Counted from the first letter of the stretch, positions 21,901 through 34,515 are shown. The stretch is 64,000 nucleotides of DNA from Hypericum androsaemum (GCA_963995505.1 OZ023181.1:20580221-20644220), one strand, 5' to 3'. Notes: generated by a model from the sequence alone, not told the origin. Made by a program: numbers and translations.

Positions 21901-22498
21901 TACTTCAATTCCATAATAAACGTATAGAATTTCAATTTGGTATTTAGATATCCACTGAACTTATTAATCTAATTTCGAACTGGTTAAAATATTTAAATAG
22001 TGATAAATATTTTTAAATAAATATCATACAAAAATGATGTGTGTCGACTTTAAACTGGATTATTGTCATGCGTACCTGTCGCGTTCTCTTCGGACGTCGG
22101 TACCTGGTGATTAATGTAACCTTATTTTTAGACAGAACTAATTAATGTAACCTTAGCACCACTCGATTTATAGCTCAAAGTATATACTCATCAAGTACGG
22201 ATAGCTTCACCCTGTCTCGAATACCACAATTCTAAAATCCATTTGACCAACCGGCAGGATTTTAAAAATAAAAAACAAGGATCATCTCTAAAAGTCGTAA
22301 TACTATTCTTTTATTGAATAATTAATTAAAAAAATTATATACAGTTGTAGTTGGCCTTTTCCTTTTATCTGATTCCTATGTGCGTCCTAGGCCAAGCAAG
22401 GAATAAATCTCTTCCCTCTCAACACCAAATAACATGCGTCGGTGGAATTTATCAATTCTGATTTCCATGTCCCCACAATATATATTGGGAAAATTGCA
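18922..22498. other. AT-rich intergenic DNA
   Basis: No gene is supported. A minus-strand open frame at 19236-19487 has no recognisable domain. No transposon with paired ends was seen in this stretch. Confidence 0.5.
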
Positions 22499-22990
22499 CT
22501 GCAGCATCGTAGTTTAAACTCATAAAACAAGTCCAAATGTTTTAAAATTTTGTCAGTTCACTGTTCAGGGCAACTGCTCGGGGTTGCCCGGCTGATGAGA
22601 GTAATTTCTTGGACAATAAACGCAGAATTAAACAGTTCACGTTGTGAGGGAGAAAGAAGTTGGAAGAGTGAAGATGATGTTAAAAGTTGAGATGGAGATA
22701 GTATTGATTTTTTTTGAAGGGTAAGATAGTATTGATTTTTGAAAATATAAAAAAAATTGGCACTATTTTAAAATTTTTATGGCTTGCTAGGTCATCATTT
22801 GCATGGATACAAAAAGTTGAGATGGCATGTCACACATTCAGTAACGCTGACGTCGCATTCCATATGGCCGGGCAATCCCAGACGTCGCATTCCATATGGC
22901 CGGGCAATCCAAGGCAAACTGCCAATGACCATGAATGAGCTGATAAAATTTCAAAAAACTTGGACGTGTTTTCTATATTTTAAATCATAG
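22499..22990. mobile_element. Putative foldback element with imperfect terminal inverted repeats
   Basis: CATAAAACAAGTCCAAATG and the following AAATTTTGTCAGTTCA on the left pair with TGAGCTGATAAAATTTC and CTTGGACGTGTTTTC on the right. The interior contains GGCAACTGCTCGGGGTTGCCCGG and a 30-bp tandem duplication. No target duplication could be fixed. Confidence 0.5.
22849..22910. repeat. 30-bp tandem duplication
   Basis: GACGTCGCATTCCATATGGC and the following CGGGCAATCC occur exactly at 22849-22878 and 22881-22910, separated by two bases, inside the putative foldback element. Confidence 0.95.
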
Positions 22991-23360
22991 AGACAGAATA
23001 TGAAAATGGTGATACTATACGGTACTAAATTATACTTTCCCAAATATATTTGATGCCATTATTTTCAACCAATTTTGTTTTTTTTTTCATCTAGGTATAT
23101 GCTAATTTATAGTCATAAAATTAAAAATAAGACAACGACGTGGTGCATGAACTTGCTGCATCGGTGTACTGTCTCAATTTCTGACAAAATGTAAGTTGGA
23201 GCCGGTGATGCACATTCCGTGAACATGGTCAGCGGAGCCACAAAACTTGCCTGTCTAGGACCAGGACCACTATTTTTCTCTCCTTAAATGGATAGATTTT
23301 CATTTACCCGGTACAAAATACGAGCATTAATAATATTTTCTCCAAATACATATAAAAATA

Positions 23361-24460
23361 GTGTAAATTATTCTCAGGTTCCTGTTCTATTGCATAATTA
23401 TTAGTAGGGTCCCTGCTATTTGAAAAATTATTTTTCCGTCCCTTCTCTTTGAATTAATATTAGTCTTGGGTCCCTAACTGACGTCAACAGTCATTTTTTC
23501 ATTTTTTGTCGTAGAAATGACCAAAATATATTTAAACAAAAAAATAGTCATCTTCAACCTCCGGAGAACTTACTATTAATTGTCTGATCATGGGAAATTG
23601 AATCCTTCAATTAAAACCCTAATTTATTTGGTGTTGGTTTCTGGAAAAATTTCAATTGAAAATGGTGTTCAAAAGCACGAACCAATTTCGTAAAAAACCC
23701 TAACTTGGAATTAATCCTGATAAAGTCTAAAGCTTTCATGACGCGAACAGAGACGCCGGTGGCGAGCCGAGATGGCGACAGCGATGTCACAGAGTCGAAG
23801 CTCGCTCTCCCAGGAGCAAGAGACCTCGAGGTCACATAGTTGAAGCTCGCCGAGGGTGTCCAACGAAGCGGTGAGGTCTCGGAGTCGAATCCACATAACT
23901 TGGAACCATCTTAGTGTGTACAAGGAAGCGGCGAGCACCCAGAGTCGAAGCTCGCTCTCCCAGGAGCCAGAGAGCGGGAACTGACCGTCGGAGGAGAGGA
24001 TGGTGTCCTGGACGAAGTGGGAGTGACCGGTGAGGCGGCGGTGGGTGACGCCGTAGTGGTCGTCCTACTTGTTGATGTAGACCTGCACAAGAAGCTGAGC
24101 AATGCTTATCGCCACCTTGCAGGAGGTCCAGCTTCGCCTAGGGTTTGATTGGGATTTGATGGATGATGATCTAATCAGCTTCATCGAGGACTTGGGGAAA
24201 TTGTTGGCTGATTTTTAATTTGGTATTCTTGGTGTTGTGTTCTAAGTGTTCTGAATTTTTGAGTTAGAAGATGATGATTTTTTTGTTTAAGGGTATAAAA
24301 GTTATTTTCATGACAAAAAATAAAAAAATGACCGCTAACGTCAGCCAGAGACCCGAGACCAACATTAATTTAAAGAGCAAGGACGACAAAAAAAAATTCA
24401 AATGGCTGAGATCCTACTAGTAATTACATAATAAACTAGAGAATTGAGAGTAATTTATCC
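23361..24460. mobile_element. Mutator-like element (copy C) carrying a RACK1 gene fragment
   Basis: The left arm starts GTGTAAATTATTCTCAGG and the right arm ends AGAGTAATTTATCC. Both carry the family features: GGGTCCCTRA, TGACGTCA and ATGACCAAAATA. The flanking 9-mers (ATAAAAATA and TAAAAAATA) match at 7 of 9 positions, so the target duplication is degenerate. The interior holds a GC-rich minus-strand fragment of a RACK1-type WD40 gene. There is no transposase, so the element must have been mobilised in trans. Confidence 0.8.
23745..24130 (-). pseudogene. Captured fragment of a RACK1-type WD40 gene
   Basis: Minus-strand reading gives [20 protein letters not shown], then [19 protein letters not shown]. 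This matches the WD40 repeat of plant RACK1 (guanine nucleotide-binding protein beta-like) containing [10 protein letters not shown] and LSGSWDGELRLWDL. An in-frame stop lies just before DDHYG. Downstream the fragment degenerates, with a second [13 protein letters not shown] phrase and an HRFVGH-like phrase. The host RACK1 gene is not in this window. Confidence 0.75.
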
Positions 24461-24469
24461 TAAAAAATA

Positions 24470-27430
24470 TTTGCAATTCAATGTTGAATCGTGGTGATGT
24501 ACATAATTATGATTATCAAGATATCCGAATACTATCAACGAATATTTCAAATAAAAATAAACAAAATTGATCCGGTTAGAAAGCCGTATATTGATCTAGT
24601 AATTAATTGTATGTATATGACCTATATTTCAAGATTAGCCTTTCTCTGGGGTTTATGTTATGGACCGACTCACTCAATAATATCGGGGATTAATTAAGTA
24701 GAAGAGTAGGGCTTTGCCTTTGAACGTAGAGAAATGATTGATTCGAATCACGGGAAATATGGGGAAAAAAAGGGACGGACGAACGGTGGGTATTGGAAGA
24801 ATCGTGTGACGTTCGTCAACGGTCAACAGCTGATGCACCGTTTGCACGTTCCAGATCGTGACTTGGCGTTGCCGGCCGCTCGTTACCCACTTCCTCCTTT
24901 GTCCGTAGGAATCAATCACCACCGCCACCACCTCCTCCCCTCACGATCCGGTACCGGATAAGGCTTCTTTCTCTACTTTCTCTCACTACAATTAAGGTCC
25001 TTAAGATTTAGAGTTAACTTTTTGGATCTTAAGATTTTACGATTCACTATGGGCAAAACGAGTCGGAGTCTGTGCAAGATCGGGAGTTGAGCGAGATCAG
25101 TGGGATCTGGACGATAACTCCTAAGATCCTCAGATCTACGAGTTGGAACGGTGGATATTTCTCAACGCTTCCAAGAGAAGAGAGAAGGATAAGGGGTTAT
25201 CCTTCGTTTAACATTTTTATAATATTTGTTATCCGGATAACAATATTTTTTTACTGTGTAGACCAAAACACAAAAATCTGTTATATTTTGTTTAATAATT
25301 TTTAATAATATTTGTTATTCGGACAACTATTGATCGACTAAAATGCTTAAAATGACACGATTGATAATTGTTGAGCCCAAAAATTAATAATAAAATTTAT
25401 ATTAATTAATATCTCTAAAATTAATAGTTTTAGAGTTATTTAAATCTATATTTTTATCCTACCAATTTTTTGCCACTTATTTCTTTTACATCAATTTTGA
25501 TGTTTATTTCATTTTCTTTATTACTCGTAAAACCACATTAAGTAACCTATATATATGTAGTGGATTACCATTAAAAAATGTATTGAGCTAAGGTTCTTGT
25601 GTGTAAATTTTTGAAGGAAAACTGATCATTAGTGAAAAAAGTTTATGAAAATATATTTTTTGAAAGGTTATGAAAAAGTTATTAATCTTAGTTATTTTTA
25701 TAATTTTGTCTATTAAGTGGATCTTACGATCCGTGTTACAATTCTACGATCTACGCTTTCTCTATGCCCAAATGATCTTTAGCGAAATCTCAATTTTGAC
25801 AACCTTGACTACAACTACCAAAAGTGTAGCTCTAAAATTAGCAAGCATTCATTCTAATAATACAATGGAAGAGTGAGATGTGAAATAATTAAATTCAAAT
25901 CTTAGTCGCAATAAAAATCTATTTATCAAAATTACTTAACATGGAATAAATAATTTTTAACTTAAATTAATACTTGAATCTAAATTATGTAATTTTTATT
26001 GAAGAAAATAATCTAGAGTCAAAGTGGAAAGAATACTCCATGAATGGATAAATATAGGACATGACGAAATTATAAACGTTGAATATTTCAAATCGCGAAT
26101 ACGTCGTGGTATTTTTGTGGTAAATGCCGATAAACTACTACTACAAATAACTATTTACAAATTGGACATGCCAATAACTATTTGTATTTACAAATCGCGA
26201 ATACGTAGTGCCAGAGTAAACCTATTTATTAACTGTTTTTTAAAACATTTTTTTTCCAATTGGACATGCCAATAACTTTTTGTATTGACAACTTCCAAGT
26301 TCCAAGTACTTATCAAAAAGAAAATCTCTCATAAATAGTACATCACTGGTTATTTCTACGTAAGATAAACAAATAATACGATTACTTTCGGCACATCACT
26401 TTTAAAGTGATTATGCTTTTTATCCGGACAACCCGACGTCCAAAGATTCTATCACAGGAGATTTATTCTGCAAACCGTGTTTCTCAAGACTACTACTAAT
26501 GGCAATTGAATTTGCATTCTCATATTCCAGCTATTAAAAATGTAGATGTGTTAATTCTACTGATCTTTTATTCGATGTAATGGCCTGGGGCCTGAACAAT
26601 TTTAAAATCTAATATGTGGTTCGATTTGATTTATCAAAAATTTGATTCGAATTTTTCTACAGACGAATTGAATATAGTTTTAGATTTCTAAAATTTGTCG
26701 AATTGGCAAATTCGATTCAAGTCGAATTCAATAAAAATTCGTGTGTATATGTAAATAAATAAATAAATTAGGACTGATGGAAACAAAAGGAATATTGAAA
26801 ATTATCATTGAATTATGATAACGAATTATGCAACTCTGACAATTTGCTTCAAACATAATTTTTAGTATAAAGTATAAAACTTAACCGTAATTATAAGAAG
26901 AATAAATTTGAATTTTACGGTTTACAATTCGTATTCAAATTTATCTTTCAAAAAATAAAATAAAATTCAAAATTTTGATAAATTTGAACGAATTCGATTT
27001 GAATTCGAACAATAATTAGGTCCGGCGGATCTGTTATTGGATGCAGTGGTGTACTCTAAATCTACGGAGTTGCTGAAACATGCATCTACAAAATATAGCC
27101 AATAAGTAAAAACAAGTTGTCTTTATCAATTTCATGAAAAATAATTTCCTCCATTCTCAGAAGTTAAAAAGGAAAACTCCATTGTAAAAAAAAGTTTTCA
27201 GGAAATAATGGAAACCGAAGAGACAAGGTAGGTAACAAATAAACAGGAAATAGAAAGAAAAAGAAAAGTAGGAAAACAAGGTGACAAGAAGGAAAAGGGC
27301 AAAGGGGTGGGGACAGCTAGGCGTAACAGAGGGCGAGGAAGTAGACAAATAATATTTAAAGGAAAGCGAGTAAGATCATAATATTTACAATTAAATTTTG
27401 CTATAATAATGTCTCCCAGGAGTACTATTA
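24470..27430. other. AT-rich intergenic DNA with small local repeats
   Basis: No gene is supported. A local duplication lies at 26088-26284. The segment 26610-27020 is rich in TTCGAATTCG-type phrases that suggest an eroded inverted-repeat element without clear ends. The short open frames at 24674-24961 have no recognisable domain. Confidence 0.45.
26088..26284. repeat. Shuffled local duplication
   Basis: AAATCGCGAATACGT occurs near 26090 and 26193. TTGGACATGCCAATAACT occurs near 26161 and 26258. Confidence 0.7.
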
Positions 27431-29001
27431 CTATACCCTCCCTCCCCTGTATTATATCTATGTCTTCACTGAATGTGAGGCCTATACACTTCCATAGAAT
27501 TTAGCAAAGCTTCTCTCTTCAGGAGAGAGAGAGAGAGACCTTCATTGCCTTCTAATTCCATTCCATTCCCCTTCTCTCTCTCACTCTCAATTCTATTCAT
27601 TTTATTTATGTGGGTTCATCCCAGATTGAGATAAAAGTGCCCCATTTAATCCTTGAAGAACAAGCAGACAGGGGGTAGGAAGAGGTAGAATTCTGACATA
27701 TCCGTACCCAACTGCTTTTGTCTTGTTGTAACCAGCTTCTGGGTTTTCCTAGTTTGCTTTTTTTTTTTCCTTCTTCTGACAGATCTTTGTTTAGGTGCGG
27801 TAATGTCCTTAGTTACTGTTTTTCTTATCATAAAGTTTCCGGACAATGTTACGCCTTGTGCTGTGAGACCGAATGACCTATAACCCTTAGTTGCTGTTTG
27901 TTGTGTTGCAGATCTGATTCTCTCTCTCTCTATACATCTGTTTCTGTCATTTCAATGTCACACTTGTTTTTGTTGTGGGTTGCTCTTTAACTTGTGTTGG
28001 ATATTGGCTATGCTATTTTTAGGATTGGTTTCTAATAAGCTATTGTTATAATAAGCCTACTAATATATCTGAAATACCAAGTCGGGTGCTTTTTCTGAAA
28101 AGAGAAGTTTTTTTGTTTGTGCCATTCCCAAAGCTCAAATCTTTTCTCCTTCAAGCTGCCAGCTTTGTGGTTCTCTTTTGCTTTCTGGGTCATAACCATT
28201 GATTGATATAATCCTTTTTCTGTAAGTTATATCTCTTTTCTTTCATAATTTTAGGAAATTTCTCCCTCGATTACAATTTTTGGGTGACAATTCTACAAAA
28301 ATTGGAGCCATTTGATTGCTAAAGATCGGAACTTTTTTTCTGGGTTTTCACGGAAATGATTAGAACACCTAGCCACTTTGAATTCCTTTCTTCCCTTTTT
28401 TTTTCTATTGGTATTGCACTTCCGTTTTATTTCTGTTTTAGTTGGTTAGTTTGTGTATATCTTTTGATAAAGATAAAGATCCAGCTGATTTATTTATCTC
28501 GAGGACGATAGCGTTCTGGGGAGAGTGGGACCACCCCAAGTTCAGGTCGGAAAGCCAAGTATTTGTGAGACTTTTAGGGGCCGGTTGGCAATTGAATGGG
28601 GCACTTTTTGTGAGTATTTTGGGTCCCAGTCACATGTGAGAAAAAGAAGTACGTAGACAAACTTGGGGAAAAGGCAATGAAAAACAGAGAAAGTGGAATC
28701 ACATGTCGGTTGCTTTGTTGCAGTTAGATCTCATGGCTTTCCCTTTTTTCTTTCCGCGTTGTTGTTGATTTGCATTTGGTTCTCTTTCTTTTCTTGGTTA
28801 GCCTGATTGTGGGAGTGTACTTGTCGCTTGATCTGTTGTTACGGGGAAAAGTTCGAGTGTGCAATCGACTATCAGCGTATTCGTCCTAGTGTGCAATCGC
28901 GGGCTTGAAATCATCTTGATTGTATGTCGTCGTGATGTTGTGATTACAAGTGTGTTGATTCCAACACTGCAATTTGCAGGTAGTTTTTAGAGTTTGGAGG
29001 C
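27431..29001 (+). promoter_or_regulatory. Promoter and 5' leader region of the ERD3-like gene
   Basis: The segment 27510-27600 is rich in CT and GA tracts typical of a plant leader. A good acceptor, ATTTGCAG at 28972-28979, precedes the ATG by 22 bases, so a 5' UTR intron is likely. The donor and transcription start could not be fixed. Confidence 0.4.
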
Positions 29002-31566
29002 ATGAAGCACAAGGAAGAGAAACCGTTGGTGCATCCTGATAGAAGGAACAAAACAGTTCACTGGACAATAACATTAGTAGTGCTGTCCGGGATTTCGTTC
29101 TATCTTGGAGGGATTTTCTGTCCAGCGAACAACCAGGTAGAGACCAATGATGTCGATAGGGCGGTCTCTCCTGCCAAGGACTCGGCAATTGCTTCTCTCC
29201 ATGTTAAATATTCAGCGTTTCCTGAATGCAGTGCTGACTACCAGGACTACACCCCGTGCACGGATCCGAGGGTATTGGTTCTGTCTATTTGATTTTCTTG
29301 CGACCACTGACAAGCTATTTGTCGTCCAAGTCTAACAACTTGGAACGTATGCAATGTGTTGCAGAGATGGAGGAAATACGGTGTTCACAGGCTTACTTTC
29401 ATGGAACGCCATTGTCCACCACCCTTTGATAGAAAGGAATGCTTGATTCCACCACCAGACGGGTACAAGCCACCGATCAAATGGCCAAAGAGCAGGGATC
29501 AATGTTGGTACAGGTATAGCATTTGCTAGCGATTTCCATTCAGTGCTCGAAAGGCTTGCCAAGCGTGACTTTTTTGGTTCAAGCATTCCTTCAGCAAGAG
29601 CAAAATCTGCATCTTATTTCTGACACTCTATCTCATGGTTCCAGAAATGTTCCGTATGATTGGATCAACACACAGAAATCTAATCAGAACTGGCTGAGAA
29701 AGGAGGGGGACCATTTCCTTTTTCCTGGAGGTGGTACGATGTTTCCTCGTGGAGTTGGTCATTACGTCGATCTGATGCAAGATCTGATCCCAGAAATGAA
29801 AGACGGGACTGTACGCACTGCTATTGATACTGGATGTGGGGTGAGTGACCCTAATTCTCTCTTGTCTAAAAGTAAAATGAAAATAAAATCCTCTGTAGAA
29901 TCTCATTGAAGATGAATGTGTCTATCTTTATATTTGTTAGCTCGATCCATGTTTTTATGTCGATACTTGATCCAGAGTACTTCAGTTAATCAAGTGATAT
30001 ATATTTCTCTGCAGGTTGCAAGCTGGGGAGGCGATCTATTAGATCGTGGCATTCTCACTGTTTCGCTTGCACCAAGGGATAATCACGAGGCTCAGGTCCA
30101 GTTTGCATTGGAACGTGGAATTCCTGCGATATTAGGCATCATTTCCACCCAACGTCTTCCCTTCCCTTCCAGTTCATTCGATATGGCTCATTGCTCGAGA
30201 TGCCTTATTCCCTGGACAGAATTCGGTAATTGATAACTTGGGCACTGAAATATTTATGCTGGTACAACATGTTATCCTGATTCAAATGTGACGAAATTTA
30301 GTACTAGGAGCGACTGTTGTGTGATCCATTAGCTCTGGCCGTCTTACAATAATGGACATACTTTACTTTCAGGCGGAATCTATCTGCTTGAGGTCAACCG
30401 TATACTACGTCCCGGTGGATTCTGGGTTCTCTCGGGGCCTCCTGTCAACTATGAGAACAGATGGCGAGGTTGGAACACCACTATAGAAGAACAGAGGTCC
30501 GATTATGAAAAGTTGTCGGACCTACTAACTTCAATGTGCTTCAGACTATACGCCAAAAAGGACGATATAGCTGTGTGGCAGAAGACTTCAGATGGTACTT
30601 GTTACAGTAAGCTTGCTAGTCCAGATGCCTACCCGCCAAAGTGCGATGACAGCTTGGAGCCAGATGCAGCATGGTACACACCTCTTCGCCCTTGCGTTGT
30701 TGTTCCAAGTTCAAAACTGAGGAAATCAGATCTGGAATCTCTACCCAAGTGGCCACAGCGCTTGCGTTCTCCTCCTGAGCGCCTCTCGGATGTTCACGGA
30801 GGGAGTGCCAGTGCTTTCAAGCATGACGAAAGCATGTGGAAGGTTCGGGTGAAGAGCTACAAGAAGTTGCTCCCAGCACTCGGCACTGATAAGATCAGAA
30901 ACATCATGGATATGAACACACTGTACGGTGGCTTTGCTGCTGCTCTGGTTGATGCTCCTGTATGGGTCATGAACGTGGTCTCCTCCTATTCGACCAATAC
31001 ACTCGCGGTGGTTTACGATCGAGGCCTCATTGGGACATACCACGACTGGTAATACTAATACTGCTTCTAAATTCTACGATACGAATTATCTGTTGGTCTT
31101 AATTCATTTCTCTACCTTTTCACAGGTGCGAATCTTTCTCGACATACCCTCGAACATACGATCTCCTCCACCTGGATGGACTTTTTACTTCAGAAAGTCA
31201 AAGGTAAACTTCAGTGCTTTATATCCATCCATTACTTTGTTGATTTCTTCTTTGTGCTTGTCTGCCAAAGCAGATAATAGAATGCTGTCATATAAGCATT
31301 GTCTTCTAAACCTGCGAATTTGGTTCTGATTCTCCCATGCACCTCGCAGGTGCGAGATGAAATACGTGCTATTGGAAATGGACCGCATCCTGCGACCGGC
31401 CGGGTACGCAATCATAAGGGAGTCCAGCTACTACGCGGATGCCATTGCTTCCCTCGCTAAGGGGATGAGATGGTCCTGCCATAAGGAAGAATCCAACAAC
31501 GACAAGGAGAAGCTACTCATTTGCCAGAAGAAACTCTGGTACTCCTCCGAGCAGAGCGCCAGATGA
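29002..31566 (+). CDS. ERD3: ERD3-like Golgi methyltransferase (PMT family)
   Basis: Seven exons close in frame: 29002-29271, 29365-29513, 29645-29840, 30015-30225, 30373-31048, 31126-31203 and 31350-31566, giving 598 residues (Arabidopsis ERD3 is about 600). A short cytosolic basic N-terminus is followed by one membrane anchor at about residues 21-40 ([19 protein letters not shown]). This gives a type II Golgi protein with the catalytic domain in the lumen. Family hallmarks are [34 protein letters not shown], the SAM-binding [41 protein letters not shown] and the second-half RNIMDMN. The family is linked to methylation of pectic polysaccharides, and ERD3 was first found as a dehydration-responsive gene. 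The exact paralogue is inferred from sequence and synteny. Confidence 0.93.
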
Positions 31567-32466
31567 TACAGCGTCGACGAAACTCCGATCATACCATCGC
31601 GAGTCCTCGGCCGGAAGAGACGGTCATTCGTGATTCTCCGGAATCGAAGGGGGGCCTTGCAAGTTCAACATTTGTTCCTCAGAAAAAAGATTAGTCCATT
31701 TCCATAGGAACCACCAAGAAGCATTACAAGTTGCTAGTCAATAACCATGATTTTCCATAATTTATAGTGTTCCAAGCCAATGTATTCTTTTGCACCCCAG
31801 TTTTTCACCTTCTTGGTTGTGTATTTTTTTTCTTTATTTAGCCCCCATTATGTTGGGTGGCATTGCTTTATTCTTCAATTACGTTATGTCCAGGTCCTTA
31901 CGGCCTGTGTTAGGGAAGGTGCTGGGAGTAATGAAATTTACCATTTCAAGATATTGTGTGTGTCCTTTTCTTTTGATGAGTAAAAGTTTTACTTATAAAC
32001 AACCACTTAAATTAAACTTGCAATACCGTTATTCTAATTTAATCGAGTTCGACTTCTTAATAATGTTAAAAAAATTAATTGTTACTTCTGAAAAATGATG
32101 TGCATAGTACATTAAAACAAAGACATTTTTATAAGTAAAAACAAAGACATCTTTTTGTGACTAAGATGCTAACATTTGGGAAAAGTTTGTTATGGACCTA
32201 ACAAGGTATAAGTCAATATGTTTAGGATTCCATCCTTTTCTATTTTAATAGTGAATTTTCACTTTCTCTCTATGTTGTAATTAGTAATGGGCTGAACTAT
32301 GTGCTCAAATGTATTTTAATAATTCGAATTCAAATTTTTTATTTAGATATATGTGTCCAATTTAAACTCAGCTCGTATCAAATTGGATTAATCGTCTAGT
32401 AAGTGTGTAATACGGGAGGATAAAAAAACTAAACTATACCACTTGGAATCTTGTTAAGAAAACTTT
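31567..32466. other. 3' flank of ERD3-like gene, intergenic
   Basis: The first 200-450 bases should contain the 3' UTR of the methyltransferase gene. The rest is AT-rich with no feature recognised. Bases 32467-32471 (ATTAC) are one target duplication of the next element. Confidence 0.5.
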
Positions 32467-32471
32467 ATTAC

Positions 32472-34515
32472 TGTTGAAGTGCAAAAATAACGTGTTGGGA
32501 GCTCGAGGTCAACTAGGAAAATCATTGAAGTGCTTAGACTTGGACGTCAACTTACTTTGGCTGGGTACGCTCAAGTCGGCTTGGATTCCCTTAGCCTTGA
32601 ATCACCTTAGGTACCCTCAGGGTAAGGCGACCTAGGTACCCCTGACCTCAAGTCGGTTTGGGTACCCTCAGCCTCAAGTGATGTAGAACTCTCTCGGGTC
32701 AGGTCATACACTTGTTAGGGATAGAAGGCCTTTCTTAAGTCGGGTCACTCACTTGGAGAGGTCCGATGCTCATTGGCTCACAATGCCTATCTCACAATAC
32801 CCATCTATTGACGGGCAAAATAATTTACAAGGTTGGGGCTTCGAGTATGGGAGTTGGATGCGTGATTGACTTCACAAGTTCGAGAAGGTGAAGCCAAATG
32901 TAGTGTTTATTCTCCTAAAGCAATTAAGGTACCAACTCAATGGAGGTGAGCCCGACACTAGCTAAAATTGGCACCAACTAAGTGGAGGGCCAACCCGGCG
33001 CCAACTAAATGCGGCGCCAACCGAGGACAGGCAAACTCGGCGCCAACTGAGCAAAGGAGAGTTCGGCGCCAACTGAGCGAAGGCGAGTGTGGCGCCAAGT
33101 GAGCGAAGGCGAGTGCGACACCAAGTGGGTGAAAGGAAACCCGGCGCCAAGTGAAGGCGGTTGAAGGGCCTTCGGCTGTCTCTGGTAAAGTGGTCATAAC
33201 TTTTGACTCGGACCTCAGATTAAGGTAATTCTTGAGCCTATGGAAAGATAATAGATAGGCCTACGACTTTGTAGTTCATCACTTTTTCCGATTCATAGTG
33301 AAAGGAAGTCCAAAACTGGCGCCAAGTGAACTCGGCGCTAGGTGGGTGAAAGGAAATCCGGCGCCAAGTGAAAGCGGTTGAAGGGCCTTCGGCTGTATGG
33401 TAAAGTGGTCATAACTTTTGACTCGGGCCTTGGATTAAGGTGATTCGTGAGCCAGTGGAAAGATATTAGATAGGCCTACAACTTCGTAGTTCATTATTTG
33501 GGCAAATTTAGAGTGGATGGATGTCTAAAATCGACGCCAAGTGTGGGTAGCCAACCTGGCGCCAGGTAGAGGAAGTAAATCCGGCGCTAGATTATATCTT
33601 TTGACTCGAATCTCGGATTAATGCGATTCGAGTTGCTGTGTGAAGGTAAGACATAGAGCTACAACTTTGTAGTTTATGGATTCTTCAAATTCAAGGCAGA
33701 AGGATGTCAAAAGGTCACTTGAAGCAGATGCGGCGTCGGACGAGGCACTAAATGAGGCGCCAATTGAAGGCACCTAAATCCAGCGCCAATTGAAAGTACC
33801 GAATAGGGGCACCGATTGCCATTAGCTAAAGTAGAAAGCTGGTTTCCTCTCACTTCAGGTGAGACCAATCTCTTGAGGCTAAATGTAGCGCCCGGTGTAC
33901 ATGAGATAAGGTGGAAGAGACCGGGCTAGCACGGACTCTACATAGGTGGACGGAGATACGAAGAGACCAAGTTTAAGGCGGACTCTTGAAGGGATTGGAG
34001 GAGCTCTGGGATATTCGATACACCCTGGGTTCTTAAGAGACAAGGATAAACCCCGGCACGACAAATCCGAATTAGGCGTAGATAAGCATTGGAAGTCCGT
34101 TTTCAGACGAAGATAAGCATTGAAAGAGATAGGCTTCGGGCCTTCGAGTTCGTCCGTTTTCAGACGAAGATAAGCATTGAAAGAGATAGGCTTCGGGCCT
34201 TCGAGTTCAGTCGGGATAAGGGTAAAGCCTGGCTGAAGATAAGTGACGAGGACTCCGAGTCTGACTACAACATGGCTAGAGCGAAGCTGAGGCGATCTTC
34301 ATTTTTTATATAAGCAAGGCAAGGGGCGAACAGAAAGGGGAACATCCAAAAATCAAATCACAAAATCTCTATCAAGCTTCGGCTTCTTTATCTTAGTTTA
34401 GTAGTAGTCTCGGCTTCGGCCAACCTTGTTACTCGTAGCATTAGATCGACCTTGGGACGAGCACTCTGGGCCGTCACGAGATCGTTCTTAGCATTTTCAC
34501 TTTTTTATCCCAACA
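32472..34515 (+). repeat. 5' LTR
   Basis: The 2044-bp LTR is a mosaic. It has GGTACC-rich phrases (32590-32690), an array of GGCGCCAA phrases (about 32960-33790) and three diverged copies of an ATAACTTTTGACTCGG segment (near 33195, 33410 and 33594). A 57-bp perfect tandem duplication lies at 34095-34151 and 34152-34208. A TATATAA box at 34307-34313 ends the promoter part. Several GGCGCC sites are altered to GGCGCT or GACACC relative to the other LTR. Confidence 0.92.
34307..34313 (+). promoter_or_regulatory. LTR TATA box
   Basis: TATATAAGCAAGGC follows a T-rich stretch about 200 bp before the LTR end. The same box is at 39191-39197 in the 3' LTR. It probably drives the element RNA. Confidence 0.6.

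Noticed and set aside
24674..24961. Overlapping open frames on both strands
   Set aside because: No family recognised, no splice or promoter context, and both strands open by chance composition.
26610..27020. TTCGAATTCG-rich segment as a possible MITE
   Set aside because: No paired termini or target duplication could be found.
29523..29909. 128-codon frame spanning methyltransferase exon 3 and intron sequence
   Set aside because: It includes unspliced introns. The seven-exon model gives the family-length 598-residue protein.
32958..33197. Open frames in the LTR rich in SWRR and LAPHS phrases
   Set aside because: They arise from the GGCGCCAA repeat array and recur identically in the 3' LTR, with no protein family match.
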